From NCBI GenBank assembly GCA_963799815.1, contig CAWCYG010000001.1, positions 124,001 to 188,000 on the forward strand: a DNA stretch of 64,000 bases. The letters are read 5' to 3'. The stretch comes from JBDTSW01 sp963799815. Lineage in GTDB: Bacteria; Actinomycetota; Thermoleophilia; Solirubrobacterales; 70-9. A program made the translations under genes and the position numbers. Shown here in pieces: positions 42,993 to 51,635 of the stretch (its first letter is position 1; every line of letters begins with the position of its first letter). The notes below the pieces were generated by a model, which was given only the letters and a program-made list of their open reading frames with translations, was not told the DNA's origin and ran no database searches.

Positions 42993-43035
42993 ATGCTAGC
43001 CCCCGGCCGCGGGCATGGGTCAACGGCTTGTGAAC
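42993..43035 (-). promoter_or_regulatory. PHO box and -10 upstream of ppk1
   Basis: On the minus strand GTTCAC (43035-43030), five bases, GTTGAC (43024-43019): two direct repeats with an 11-bp period, as in actinobacterial PhoP/PhoB boxes. Twenty bases on is TAGCAT (42998-42993), a likely -10. The box thus replaces the -35 of ppk1. Confidence 0.65.
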
Positions 43036-43051
43036 TGAGCGAGAGAGTGCG

Positions 43052-44512
43052 TCAGCGCTGAACGATCGGGTCGCGGACCGCGAGTGCATCCGTGGCGGCG
43101 GCTTTGAGGCCGGCGCAACCCTCGGGCTTGCCCTCGTCGAAGACCCAGTCGGCAAAGTGAGCGTCGATGGTGGCGTCGGAGGTCGTCGTCTGGGTCTTCA
43201 CCAGCGTGATGAAGTCCTGGGTTGTCACCGCCACGTTCGGGTCGTGCCCCGACCACTCCTGCAGGATCGCGAAGAAGTCCGTCTCGCCGATCAGCTCGCG
43301 CAGCGACTGGAGGGCGGCAGCTCCCCGCGTGTAGACGCCGCTGTTGAACATGACCGCCGGGTTCGGAACGCTGCCGGGAGGCGGGCTCCAGACTCCGCTC
43401 GAGGCGGGGTTGGAGCAGGTCTTGATGAGCCGCTCCGCGACGGTGTCGCCGCCCTCGGACTCCGTCCACCACCAGTTGGCCCATGTCGCGAACCCCTCGT
43501 TGAGCCAGATCTCCGACCAGTCCTCAGGCGAGGTCGAGTTGCCGAACCACTGGTGGGCCATCTCGTGCGCCACCAGCCCGCCCCCAGGGGCGCCCGGATA
43601 GATCGGACGAGTCTGAATCTCAAGGGCGTAGCCCAGGCCCCCGGAGTCGATGATGCCGCCGATCGCTGAATATGGATAGGGAGCCAGGATGTCGTCGAGC
43701 ACGTCCACGGTATCCGCCGTGCGGCTGAGGTCGCCCTCATTCGAGACTTTCTTGTCGACTGCGTAGTACTCGAAGGGAGGCCCCTCCTGGCTTTCGGTGC
43801 GGAAGCGCCCGACGGTAGCGGTGGCCAGGTAGGTCGCCATCTCCTCCTCGGAGGACCAGTGGAAGGTGCTGCGCGCCGGGGATTCCGAGCGCGTCACGCT
43901 GTCGAGGATCCCGTTCGACACCGCCTTGTAGCCCCTCGGGACCCGGACGGAGATCTCGAAGTCGGCCTTGTCGGTCGGATGGTCGTTCGCTGGCATCCAC
44001 GCCGGTGTTCCGCGCGGCTCGCCGACCACGGAGGCGCCGTCGTCGGTGCGGATCCAGCCCTCCGTGGAGCCGTCGGGATCGGTGACCTCGGGCGGCTCTC
44101 CCCGGTAGGAGACGTCGACCACGAACTCCTCGCCAAGCCCCAGCAGACCATCCGGTTCGATGATGAGCTCCTGGCCCTTGCGCTCGAACTCGGCAGGGGT
44201 GTCGTTCACCTCGAGCTTGGTGATCCGTGGCCCCCGGTAGTCGAGATGGAAGCTGGAGAGGAAACCAGCCGGTTGCGTCACCCCGGCGGTCACGCTCGTG
44301 CGTGTGCCCTTCTGGAAGGTGTTGTTCTTCGGGTTGTAGCGCAGCCGCACGTCGTAGTGCTGGACGTCGTAACCGCCGTTTCCCGACTTGGGAAAGAACG
44401 AGTCACCGACCCCGGCGGCGCCCTCGGTATCGCCGAAGGCTTGCACCTGTGAGGGCAGCACCAGCATCAGGGCGACGACCCCCCCGGCCGCGATCCTCCT
44501 GGCTTTCCTCAT
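43052..44512 (-). CDS. Secreted M1-family zinc metallopeptidase
   Basis: A 486-residue protein with a Sec signal peptide (about 1-25, MRKARRIAAGGVVALMLVLP, likely cut after VQA). The catalytic site is HEMAHQWFGN, with a zinc Glu in WLNEGFATWA 18 residues after the second His, the M1 spacing. The usual GAMEN substrate motif is replaced by GYALEIQ, as in several bacterial relatives. It lacks the large C-terminal domain of full aminopeptidase N. Its link to the surrounding phosphate genes is unclear. Confidence 0.88.
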   Translation of the reverse strand: MRKARRIAAGGVVALMLVLPSQVQAFGDTEGAAGVGDSFFPKSGNGGYDVQHYDVRLRYNPKNNTFQKGTRTSVTAGVTQPAGFLSSFHLDYRGPRITKLEVNDTPAEFERKGQELIIEPDGLLGLGEEFVVDVSYRGEPPEVTDPDGSTEGWIRTDDGASVVGEPRGTPAWMPANDHPTDKADFEISVRVPRGYKAVSNGILDSVTRSESPARSTFHWSSEEEMATYLATATVGRFRTESQEGPPFEYYAVDKKVSNEGDLSRTADTVDVLDDILAPYPYSAIGGIIDSGGLGYALEIQTRPIYPGAPGGGLVAHEMAHQWFGNSTSPEDWSEIWLNEGFATWANWWWTESEGGDTVAERLIKTCSNPASSGVWSPPPGSVPNPAVMFNSGVYTRGAAALQSLRELIGETDFFAILQEWSGHDPNVAVTTQDFITLVKTQTTTSDATIDAHFADWVFDEGKPEGCAGLKAAATDALAVRDPIVQR

Positions 44513-44567
44513 CGTGCGGTCACCCTCCCGGCGATCACGGTAGCACCGGCGCTTCGGGTGCGATCAC

Positions 44568-45260
44568 TCAGTCCGAGCCCTTCGTCGCCGCCAGTTCCTC
44601 GGCCGCCAAACGGGCCCGCTCGGCGGCCTCGCGCTCCGCTTCGCGAGCGCGAGCGAGCTGCTCCTCGGCTTCGCGCGCCCGCCGCTCAGCCTCCCGTCGC
44701 GCCTTGCCCTCCCGGAGCACCCGGTTGGCCACGCGATCGAGCGCGTCCCAGGTTCCGCGGTGCTCGGTCTCCGCCCAGAGCTCGGCGAAGCGGTCGAATA
44801 GAAGCTTCCGGCGCGCCTGCAAGTAGACGGTCAGGACGTCCAAGCCGCGGTAGGAGGTGCGGTGCGGTGCGCGAGCCGCGAGGACCGGGTCGAGGTCCCT
44901 CGCCTCGGCCGCGCGGGCACGGACGGAATCGGAGTCGGCCGCGCGGAGGTCGCGCAGGTGCCCCTCCACTCGCGGCAACATCACGTCGCAGTCGTGGAGC
45001 TCACCGAGCACTCCCTGAAGGTCTTTGGCGCGTCGCCTGGCGTTGACGCCCGGGCGGCCAAAGCAAAACTCCGTGGCCTCGAGCACGTAACGCAGCCGCT
45101 TTGCGGCGATCCGGGCATCGTGCTGAGCCACCGCGGCCTCCGGCTCCAGCGCCTTCGTCGCAAGCGAGCGCAGCTCACCCTGGCGGACGCGGATGATTCG
45201 CGCCGCGTTCTCGTTCAGCGGCAGGGCGGGATCCAGCTTCTTGACCCGTTTCGCTTTCAT
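44568..45260 (-). CDS. CHAD-domain protein (second of a tandem pair)
   Basis: A 230-residue helical protein with a CHAD domain (about 18-170): conserved basic residues in AQHDARIAAKRLRYVLEATEF and LQGVLGELHDCDVMLPRVEG. CHAD domains are known to bind polyphosphate. The C-terminus (about 180-230) is a charged Arg/Glu/Ala coiled coil. The ATG overlaps the stop of the other CHAD gene (ATGA). Position between ppk1 and ppx supports a polyphosphate role. Confidence 0.88.
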   Translation of the reverse strand: MKAKRVKKLDPALPLNENAARIIRVRQGELRSLATKALEPEAAVAQHDARIAAKRLRYVLEATEFCFGRPGVNARRRAKDLQGVLGELHDCDVMLPRVEGHLRDLRAADSDSVRARAAEARDLDPVLAARAPHRTSYRGLDVLTVYLQARRKLLFDRFAELWAETEHRGTWDALDRVANRVLREGKARREAERRAREAEEQLARAREAEREAAERARLAAEELAATKGSD

Positions 45261-45871
45261 GGGATCGACCCCGCGCCGTTGCCCGCCGACTCCGCCGCCA
45301 GGGAGGAAGCCTCTGCCGGCCGCTCAGCGGTCGTAGCCGCGGCTGGGCCGGGATCGTCCTCAACGCCGCTGTCCTCCAGATGGTCCCTCTCGACCTCTAC
45401 CTCCGGCCCGCCTATCAGCGCCAGGAGGCGCTCTCGCAGGCCCAGGAGCCACTCCGGCGCAACGTGGGGTCGCAGTGCCTCATTCGCCCGCTCCTGTTCC
45501 ATTCGCATCGCGCCTATGAGGCTCGCAACCCCGCGACGGTCCGGCGCGGGAATCTCCTCCAAGAAGGACTTGAGCGAGGCGATCGCGACGTCACGATCAC
45601 GCCGCTCACCGAGGGCGTCCGCCAGCCCCTTGACCTCTCCGAGCGCGGCGGAATGCGCCTCGCCCGGAAAGCAGGGCTGGAATACCTCGAGGGTGGCGCG
45701 CAGACGCCTGGTCGCGACACGCATGGCGTGAACGCGCTCGATATCAGTCAGGTCGAGGACGCCCTCCGAATGCTCCACCAGCTCGTCGGAACGCACCCGA
45801 AGAATCCGCGCAGCCGCGCCGGCGTACGGCTCCTCGGGCGAGAGGTCGGGAATCGGCCGGGCCTTCGCCAT
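45257..45871 (-). CDS. CHAD-domain protein (first of a tandem pair)
   Basis: A 204-residue CHAD protein with MRVATRRLRATLEVFQPCF and ALGERRDRDVAIASLKSFLE, two basic helices typical of the domain, and an Ala/Glu-rich C-terminal tail of about 50 residues. It is translated from an ATG after a GAGGAG site. With its partner it may form the two halves of a polyphosphate-binding helical bundle that is a single chain in larger CHAD proteins. Confidence 0.85.
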   Translation of the reverse strand: MAKARPIPDLSPEEPYAGAAARILRVRSDELVEHSEGVLDLTDIERVHAMRVATRRLRATLEVFQPCFPGEAHSAALGEVKGLADALGERRDRDVAIASLKSFLEEIPAPDRRGVASLIGAMRMEQERANEALRPHVAPEWLLGLRERLLALIGGPEVEVERDHLEDSGVEDDPGPAAATTAERPAEASSLAAESAGNGAGSIP

Positions 45872-45910
45872 CCGCTCCTCAGGGTATAGGCACAGGAATG
45901 TCGGTGACCG

Positions 45911-46816
45911 TTACGCGGCCAGCGCCCGCGGCGCGCCGTTGGCGGCGCCGTTCAGCAGCGTGAGAATGACGCCTTCCCGCAGTCCGCCCTTGCCGATCTG
46001 CAGTGGCTGGCAGAGAAGCTCTGAAAGCTTCTCGAGCAGCAGCACGCCCGCGGGAAGCATCTGCACGCGCCTGGGATCGAGCTCGAACCGCCTGGCGACG
46101 TCGGCGATCGGGTCGCTGGAGAGGACGCGGATTCCCCGCTCGAGCGTCTCATACTCGAGCGCCGCGCCCACCACCTTGCGCAGCGAGGTAGCGCTGCCCC
46201 CCACCGCCACGGCCTGGTCGGGCTGGTCTACCTCGACGTCCTCGAAGAAGTCGGTGATCGCATCGCGCAAGGAGCGGATCTCAGACGCCGAGGGAGGGTC
46301 GTTCGTCAGGTGCTCTTCGGTGAGCGAGCCCGAGCCGATCTTGAAGGACTTCACCTTGCGCACACCGCCCGGCACCGTCCCGAAGATGATCTCGGACGAC
46401 CCGCCACCCACGTCCACTACCGCGATCTCGCCATCCACCGGGTGTCCCAACGTCTTGGTTGCGCCGATGAACGCGAGCCGTCCCTCCTCCTCCTCGGAGA
46501 GGACCTCGACCTCGACGCCGGCGATGCGACCGATCTCGGCCGTCACGTCGTCGGTGTTGGTCGCCTCGCGGATCGCTGCGGTGGCCACGGTGCGGATCGC
46601 CTCGGCGCCAAGCTCCTCGGCCAGGCGCACCTGGGTCGCCACCACCTCAGCCACCTCTGCGACCTTCTCGGCAGCAATCGCTCCCTTGCGCTTCGAGCCC
46701 CGCCCAATGCGCGTGTATGCCCGCTGCTCCATCACGGTACGAAGTTGACCGTCTTCAGGCTCGGCCACGAGCACGCGCGTCGTGTTCGACCCGATGTCGA
46801 TTGCGGCGCAGAGCAT
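45911..46816 (-). CDS. ppx: Exopolyphosphatase (Ppx/GppA family)
   Basis: A 301-residue member of the ASKHA fold. The phosphate-1 loop is AAIDIGSNTTRVLVA at the N-terminus, and EIAVVDVGGGSSEIIFG (about 130-146) is the second loop. It would remove terminal phosphate from polyphosphate or pppGpp; the length corresponds to the short Ppx1-type actinobacterial enzymes. ATG 46816 is chosen because the family begins there. It follows phoU and precedes the CHAD genes. Confidence 0.9.
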   Translation of the reverse strand: MLCAAIDIGSNTTRVLVAEPEDGQLRTVMEQRAYTRIGRGSKRKGAIAAEKVAEVAEVVATQVRLAEELGAEAIRTVATAAIREATNTDDVTAEIGRIAGVEVEVLSEEEEGRLAFIGATKTLGHPVDGEIAVVDVGGGSSEIIFGTVPGGVRKVKSFKIGSGSLTEEHLTNDPPSASEIRSLRDAITDFFEDVEVDQPDQAVAVGGSATSLRKVVGAALEYETLERGIRVLSSDPIADVARRFELDPRRVQMLPAGVLLLEKLSELLCQPLQIGKGGLREGVILTLLNGAANGAPRALAA

Positions 46817-46940
46817 TGCAAGTCGATCTAAGCAGAACCCGCGGATGGGCAAACGCATGTGCGCACAGTCGGCGACACCGCATTCGAAAGCGCTTGACGG
46901 CCGTTTTTGCGCCGGGCCTGCGCGCTGGGGCTGACTCGCG

Positions 46941-47654
46941 CTACGCGGACTGAGACGCGAGACCCTCGCTTGGATGCGAGGCGTCCTCGAACTCCTGGAA
47001 GAGCCCTGTAACGACGAAGGCCACCTGCTCGCCGACGTCGACCGCGTTGTCGCCGATGCGCTCGATCGCGCGGGCGATCAGCAGCATCGTCATGGCCCAC
47101 TCGCGCCGGTCGGCGGAGTCGCCGATCTCGATCGCGAGCCGGAAACATTCGCGATTGAGATTGTCAACCACGTCGTCTTGGCGCACCAGGTCCCGGGCGA
47201 GGTCCACGTCGCGATCCGCGAACGCGCGCTTTGACTGGCGGACGAGCTCGCGAACGGTCTTCCCCATGGTGAGAATGTCGCTGAGCATGCGCTCGTCGGC
47301 GGGCGGCTCGTGGCCGGCGATCGGGATCAGCTTCGCGATGTTCACGCACTGGTCGCCCATCCGCTCCATGCACTTCATGACGTGCAGGAGTGCGGAGATC
47401 AGCCGGAGGTCGGAGGCAACGGGCGCCTGTGTGGCGAGCAGGGTGAGGATCGACTGATGAACCTCCAAATAACGCCCGTCGAGGACGTCGTCGCTCGCGA
47501 TGATCAGCTCGGCGAGCTCGATGTCCTGATGTTGCACCGCCTCGTTCGTACGCTCGACCTGCGAGACGACGAGGTCCAGGCCCTCGAGCGCGCGAGCCTC
47601 GAGTCGCTCAAGCTCCTCCTGATAGTGCAGCCGCGTTCCCTCCACAGGGGTCAC
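46941..47654 (-). CDS. phoU: Phosphate transport regulator PhoU
   Basis: A 237-residue all-helical protein with two PhoU repeats (about 20-105 and 120-205); metal-binding signatures are MKCMERMGDQCVNIAKL and ARAIERIGDNAVDVGEQ. It restrains phosphate uptake through PstB and signalling to the phosphate regulator. The GTG at 47654 overlaps the PstB stop (GTGA), the standard pstSCAB-phoU order. Confidence 0.95.
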   Translation of the reverse strand: MTPVEGTRLHYQEELERLEARALEGLDLVVSQVERTNEAVQHQDIELAELIIASDDVLDGRYLEVHQSILTLLATQAPVASDLRLISALLHVMKCMERMGDQCVNIAKLIPIAGHEPPADERMLSDILTMGKTVRELVRQSKRAFADRDVDLARDLVRQDDVVDNLNRECFRLAIEIGDSADRREWAMTMLLIARAIERIGDNAVDVGEQVAFVVTGLFQEFEDASHPSEGLASQSA

Positions 47655-48556
47655 CCCACCTTCCCGGAGACGTAGTCCTCGGTTCGCTTGTCGGACGGGT
47701 TCGTGAAGATCTTCTCGGTCTCGTCGTATTCGATGATCCGGCCCCAACGGTTGTTCTCCGTCGCGTCGAGCTCGACGATAAGGAAGGCGGTTCGATCGGA
47801 GACCCTCGCTGCCTGCTGCATGTTGTGCGTGACGATCACGATCGAGTACGTGTTCTTCAGCTCCATCATCAGGTCCTCGATCTTGCCCGTCGAGATCGGG
47901 TCGAGCGCCGAGCAGGGCTCGTCCATCAGGATCACGTCCGGGTTCACCGCCATGCAGCGGGCTATGCACAGGCGCTGCTGCTGTCCACCCGACATTCCGA
48001 AAGCGTTGTCGTCGAGGCGATCCTTGACCTCCTCCCACAGTGCCGCTCCCTCGAGGGCCCGCTCAACGATCTCGTCCATTTCGCCCTCCATCCCCAGAAT
48101 GCGGGGTCCGAAGGCGACGTTGTCGTAGATGGACTTCGGGAACGGGTTCGGCTTTTGGAAGACCATGCCGATGCGCTTTCGCACCTCGACGGGGTCGACG
48201 GTGTCCGCGTAGAGGTTCTGGCCGTGGTAGATGATCTCGCCGTCGACCGACGCCGCAGGGATCAGGTCGTTCATGCGATTGAGGCAGCGGATCAGCGTCG
48301 ACTTGCCGCAGCCGGATGGCCCGATCAGAGCCGTGATGTTGTGCTTGTAGAAATCGGCGGTGACGTCGTCGACCGCGAGCTTGCCGTCGTAGCGAACGCT
48401 CACGTCCTTGAGCTCGAAGATCGACTCCCGCGTGCTCGGCCTCGTCCCGGCGGTCCGGTGGGCCTCGGTGACCGTATCCGTCAAGCTCACCCCCAACGGC
48501 TGGTGCTCAGATTGCGTCCGCTCAGGGTCGGTCATGGTGCGTTCCACATTACTCAC
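47651..48556 (-). CDS. pstB: Phosphate ABC transporter ATP-binding protein
   Basis: A 301-residue ATPase with Walker A GPSGCGKST, signature MSGGQQQRLCIAR, Walker B VILMDEPCSALDPIS and H-loop VTHNMQQA. It has an N-terminal extension of about 45 residues compared with the common 250-260, so the internal ATG eight codons in is an alternative start. The GTG at 48556 directly follows the PstA stop and has an AGGAG site. Confidence 0.95.
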   Translation of the reverse strand: MSNVERTMTDPERTQSEHQPLGVSLTDTVTEAHRTAGTRPSTRESIFELKDVSVRYDGKLAVDDVTADFYKHNITALIGPSGCGKSTLIRCLNRMNDLIPAASVDGEIIYHGQNLYADTVDPVEVRKRIGMVFQKPNPFPKSIYDNVAFGPRILGMEGEMDEIVERALEGAALWEEVKDRLDDNAFGMSGGQQQRLCIARCMAVNPDVILMDEPCSALDPISTGKIEDLMMELKNTYSIVIVTHNMQQAARVSDRTAFLIVELDATENNRWGRIIEYDETEKIFTNPSDKRTEDYVSGKVG

Positions 48557-49477
48557 CTACCACTCCTGTTCGTAGCGATTTCGTAGCCAGATGGCGATCG
48601 CGTTCATGGTGAGCAGGATCACCATGAGGACGATGATCGCCGCGGCCGCAAGCGGCCGGAAATCCTCATTCGAGTCGGCGGTCCAGCCGAAGATCTGGAT
48701 CGGGAGCGCTGAGAAGTCCTGAAAAAGCCCGGTGCTGGCGCTGGTCGCGAAGGCCGTGGCCCCTACGACGATGAGGGGCGCGGTCTCGCCGATCGCGCGC
48801 GAGAGCGCGAGGATGGTCCCAGTCGCCATGCCGGGGATCGCGGCCGGGAGCACCTGCTTCCAGATTGTCTGCCATTGGGTCGCTCCGAGCGCCATCGACC
48901 CTTCCCGGATCGATGGCGGGACCGCTCGGATTGCCTCTCGGCCGGCGACGATCACGACCGGCAGGACCAGGAGGCCGAGCGTGAGGCCCCCGGCCATGAC
49001 CACGTTGCCGAGGGAGAGCGGGCCTCTCACCAAGAACGCGAGGCCGAGTACGCCATAGACGATCGAGGGCACAGCAGCGAGGTTCTGGATATTGACCTCG
49101 ACGAACCGCGCGAACCTGTTCTCCCGATCCGCGTACTCCTCGAGATAGATGGAACTGGCTACGCCAACCGGGATGATGAAGGCGGCACAGACGATCATCA
49201 GCCACACCGTCCCCCAGATCGCCGGGGCAATGCCGGAGCTCGATGGGTCAATTCGTGACGGGGTTTCGGTGAAGAACTCCGGCGTGAGGCTCCCAACGCC
49301 CTCGACAGCGACATCGATCAGCAATACGAGGAGGGTGAGCAGAGCGAGCCCCAGCGCGAGCAGGAGGAGACTCGCAAAGCCCAGCTCCTTGAGCCTCGTG
49401 CCGCCGTCGCGCACGAACTGAGTGCCCGGCATGGGCACTGTTGCAGCATCAGCGGAGGGCGGGGGCGGAGGAGTCAT
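48557..49477 (-). CDS. pstA: Phosphate ABC transporter permease
   Basis: A 306-residue inner-membrane permease with about six membrane helices and the loop MALGATQWQTIWKQVLPAAI that contacts PstB. A Pro-rich cytoplasmic N-terminus precedes the first helix. The ATG overlaps the PstC stop. Confidence 0.94.
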   Translation of the reverse strand: MTPPPPPSADAATVPMPGTQFVRDGGTRLKELGFASLLLLALGLALLTLLVLLIDVAVEGVGSLTPEFFTETPSRIDPSSSGIAPAIWGTVWLMIVCAAFIIPVGVASSIYLEEYADRENRFARFVEVNIQNLAAVPSIVYGVLGLAFLVRGPLSLGNVVMAGGLTLGLLVLPVVIVAGREAIRAVPPSIREGSMALGATQWQTIWKQVLPAAIPGMATGTILALSRAIGETAPLIVVGATAFATSASTGLFQDFSALPIQIFGWTADSNEDFRPLAAAAIIVLMVILLTMNAIAIWLRNRYEQEW

Positions 49478-50415
49478 TCATATACCTCGCGGTACTTGCG
49501 GACGAAGCGGATCGCGATCATGTTCATCACGAACGTCAGCAGGAAGAGCGTGAGCCCGCAGGCGAAGATCGACTCATAGCCGATCGATCCGGCTGGGTTG
49601 TCGCCATCCGCGGCGGAGCCCATGAAGGTGGTGATGGTCGCGTGTCCGTCGAGCGGATTGAGGCTGAGGGTGGGGGCAAGGCCCGCCGCGAGCAACACGA
49701 TCATCGTCTCGCCCACCCCGCGGGAGATGCCGAGCACAATCGCCGCGACGATCCCCGAGATGGCCGCGGGGAAAACAACCTTGGTCGCGACCTGCCGCTT
49801 CGTCGCCCCCATGCCGTATGCGCCCTCCCTCAGTCCGCCGGGCACTGCCCGCATCGCGTCCTCGGAGATCGATGCGATCGTGGGGACGATCATGATCCCC
49901 ATTACGAGGCCGGCAGAGAGGGCGTTGTAGACGTCAACCTTGATCCCCAGTGCCTGCAGGATCTCCGGCGTCACGAAGGTGAGGGCGAAGTAGCCGAACA
50001 CGACCGTTGGCACGCCCACTAGGACCTCGAGAATCGGCTTCACGATCCTGCGGACCCGAGGGGTCGCGTACTCGCTGAGGTATACGGCGGACCCGAGGCC
50101 GAGCGGTACCGCGACCAGGATCGCGATTCCCGTGATCAGGAAGGTCCCAAGCAGAAGTGGCCAGATCCCGAACGTGGGATCAGCGAAGAGGGGCGCCCAC
50201 TCGGTCTCGGTGAAGAACTTGGTGCCCACCTCCTGGAAGAACGGAATCGTCTCGCTGAGGAGCGCGATCACGATCCCGATCGTCGTCAGGACCGAAATCG
50301 CCGTCGCGAAGAATAAGAGCGCGCGGATGACCTCCTCGCCCCAGCGACGGCGCTTGACGCCGAGAGGGCCCAGCCCTCCCGGCGTCGCGCCTGTCACATG
50401 AGTGCCGGCTTCCAC
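49474..50415 (-). CDS. pstC: Phosphate ABC transporter permease
   Basis: A 313-residue permease with about six membrane helices and the loop YGMGATKRQVATKVVFPAAI. It forms the phosphate channel with PstA. GTG start, 36 bp after pstS. Confidence 0.94.
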   Translation of the reverse strand: MEAGTHVTGATPGGLGPLGVKRRRWGEEVIRALLFFATAISVLTTIGIVIALLSETIPFFQEVGTKFFTETEWAPLFADPTFGIWPLLLGTFLITGIAILVAVPLGLGSAVYLSEYATPRVRRIVKPILEVLVGVPTVVFGYFALTFVTPEILQALGIKVDVYNALSAGLVMGIMIVPTIASISEDAMRAVPGGLREGAYGMGATKRQVATKVVFPAAISGIVAAIVLGISRGVGETMIVLLAAGLAPTLSLNPLDGHATITTFMGSAADGDNPAGSIGYESIFACGLTLFLLTFVMNMIAIRFVRKYREVYE

Positions 50416-50451
50416 CGTGCCTGATGTAGCCGCTCGTCCGGCCGCCCGTGC

Positions 50452-51429
50452 CTAGGAGCCGAGCGCTCCGTCGAGGGTGGACCGGGCTTCCTCGGCCTGC
50501 GTCTCGTCCATCGGGACGATCAGCGCGGCCTCAGCGATCGTGTCGTAGCCGTCCACGACGAACTCCATGAACGGAGCCACTGGCAGCGAGTCGTCGGTCA
50601 GCTTCGCGTTGTCGGGATACATGAACAGTGGCCGCGACAGCGGGGCGTAGTCGCCCGCCTGGATCGTCTCGGTGCTCGGCTCGACGCAGCCAGAGCCCTC
50701 GTCGACGGAGACGAGGTTGAGTTGGTCAGCGTTCTGCTCGTAGTAGGAGAACCCGAAGTAGCCGAGAGCCGCGTCGTCTCCGGCAACACCCTGGACGAGC
50801 TGGTTGTCGTCTTCGGACGGCTGGTATTCCTTGCGGCTGAGACCCTCCTCTCCGTTGATCACGTCGGTGAAGTAGTCGAAGGTGCCGGAGTCGGTCCCCG
50901 GGCCATAGAGGCTCACGTCGACGTCGGGAAGCGGTTCGCCGGTGTCGGCGTCGTCGCCCAGATCGGAATAGTTGGTGATGGTGTCGTCCGTCCAGAGCTC
51001 GGCGAGCTGATCAGTGGTCAGGCAGGAGATCTCGACGGCGGGGTTGGTGACGATCGCGATCCCGTCGTTGGCCACCTGGACCTCGGTGTACTCGATGCCG
51101 TCCTTCTCACAGAGCGGGACCTCTTCCTTCGGGTCGATCGGCCGCGAAGCATTCGAGATGTCCGTCTCGCCAGCGCAGAACTTCTCGAAGCCGCCGCCCG
51201 TGCCCGCGGCGCCGACCGTGCCGTTGACCTCAGGGTTCTCCTCGGCGAAGAGCTCGATCGCGGCCTCGGCGAACGGCTGCACCGTGCTGGAGCCATCCAT
51301 CTTGATGTCGCCGGCAGGGGCGCCGCCCTCTGAGGAGCCACTGTCGCTGTCATCGTCACCGCAGGCGGCGGCTCCAAGAGCGAGCACGGCTGATGCGCTC
51401 ACGGCGAGCAAGGTCTTGCTAAGGGTCAA
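50452..51429 (-). CDS. pstS: Phosphate-binding lipoprotein
   Basis: A 325-residue high-affinity phosphate-binding protein. A lipoprotein signal ends in lipobox GAAAC with Cys23, then an Asp/Ser-rich linker. Ligand-binding segments are MDGSSTVQPFAEAA (about 44-57), GAAGTGGGFEKFCAGETDISNASRPI and YGPGTDSGTFDYF. The TTG start has an AAAGGAGC site. A PHO box lies 130 bp upstream, as expected for the phosphate-starvation regulon. Confidence 0.95.
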   Translation of the reverse strand: MTLSKTLLAVSASAVLALGAAACGDDDSDSGSSEGGAPAGDIKMDGSSTVQPFAEAAIELFAEENPEVNGTVGAAGTGGGFEKFCAGETDISNASRPIDPKEEVPLCEKDGIEYTEVQVANDGIAIVTNPAVEISCLTTDQLAELWTDDTITNYSDLGDDADTGEPLPDVDVSLYGPGTDSGTFDYFTDVINGEEGLSRKEYQPSEDDNQLVQGVAGDDAALGYFGFSYYEQNADQLNLVSVDEGSGCVEPSTETIQAGDYAPLSRPLFMYPDNAKLTDDSLPVAPFMEFVVDGYDTIAEAALIVPMDETQAEEARSTLDGALGS

Positions 51430-51557
51430 CGGAAGCTCCTTTGTTGGCTGTGGGGCGGGACACGCGCCGAGGCAGGCACCAGCCTGGCACCGGTTCCCCT
51501 GTGACGCGCTCAGGCTCGCAGCGGCGCTCGGTTGACTTGTTACGACCCCGTGGCAGG

Positions 51558-51577
51558 TTTGTGAAAAGGATGTGAAC
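51558..51577 (-). promoter_or_regulatory. PHO box upstream of pstS
   Basis: On the minus strand GTTCAC (51577-51572), five bases, TTTCAC (51566-51561), an 11-bp period in the direction of pstS. A TAACAA 18 bases further could be the -10. The remainder of the 206-bp gap 51430-51635 shows no gene. Confidence 0.7.
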
Positions 51578-51635
51578 GAGGGGAGGAACCCACCCGAGTG
51601 GGTTAGACCAGACGCTTCGCTGCCGGCGACGCGGA

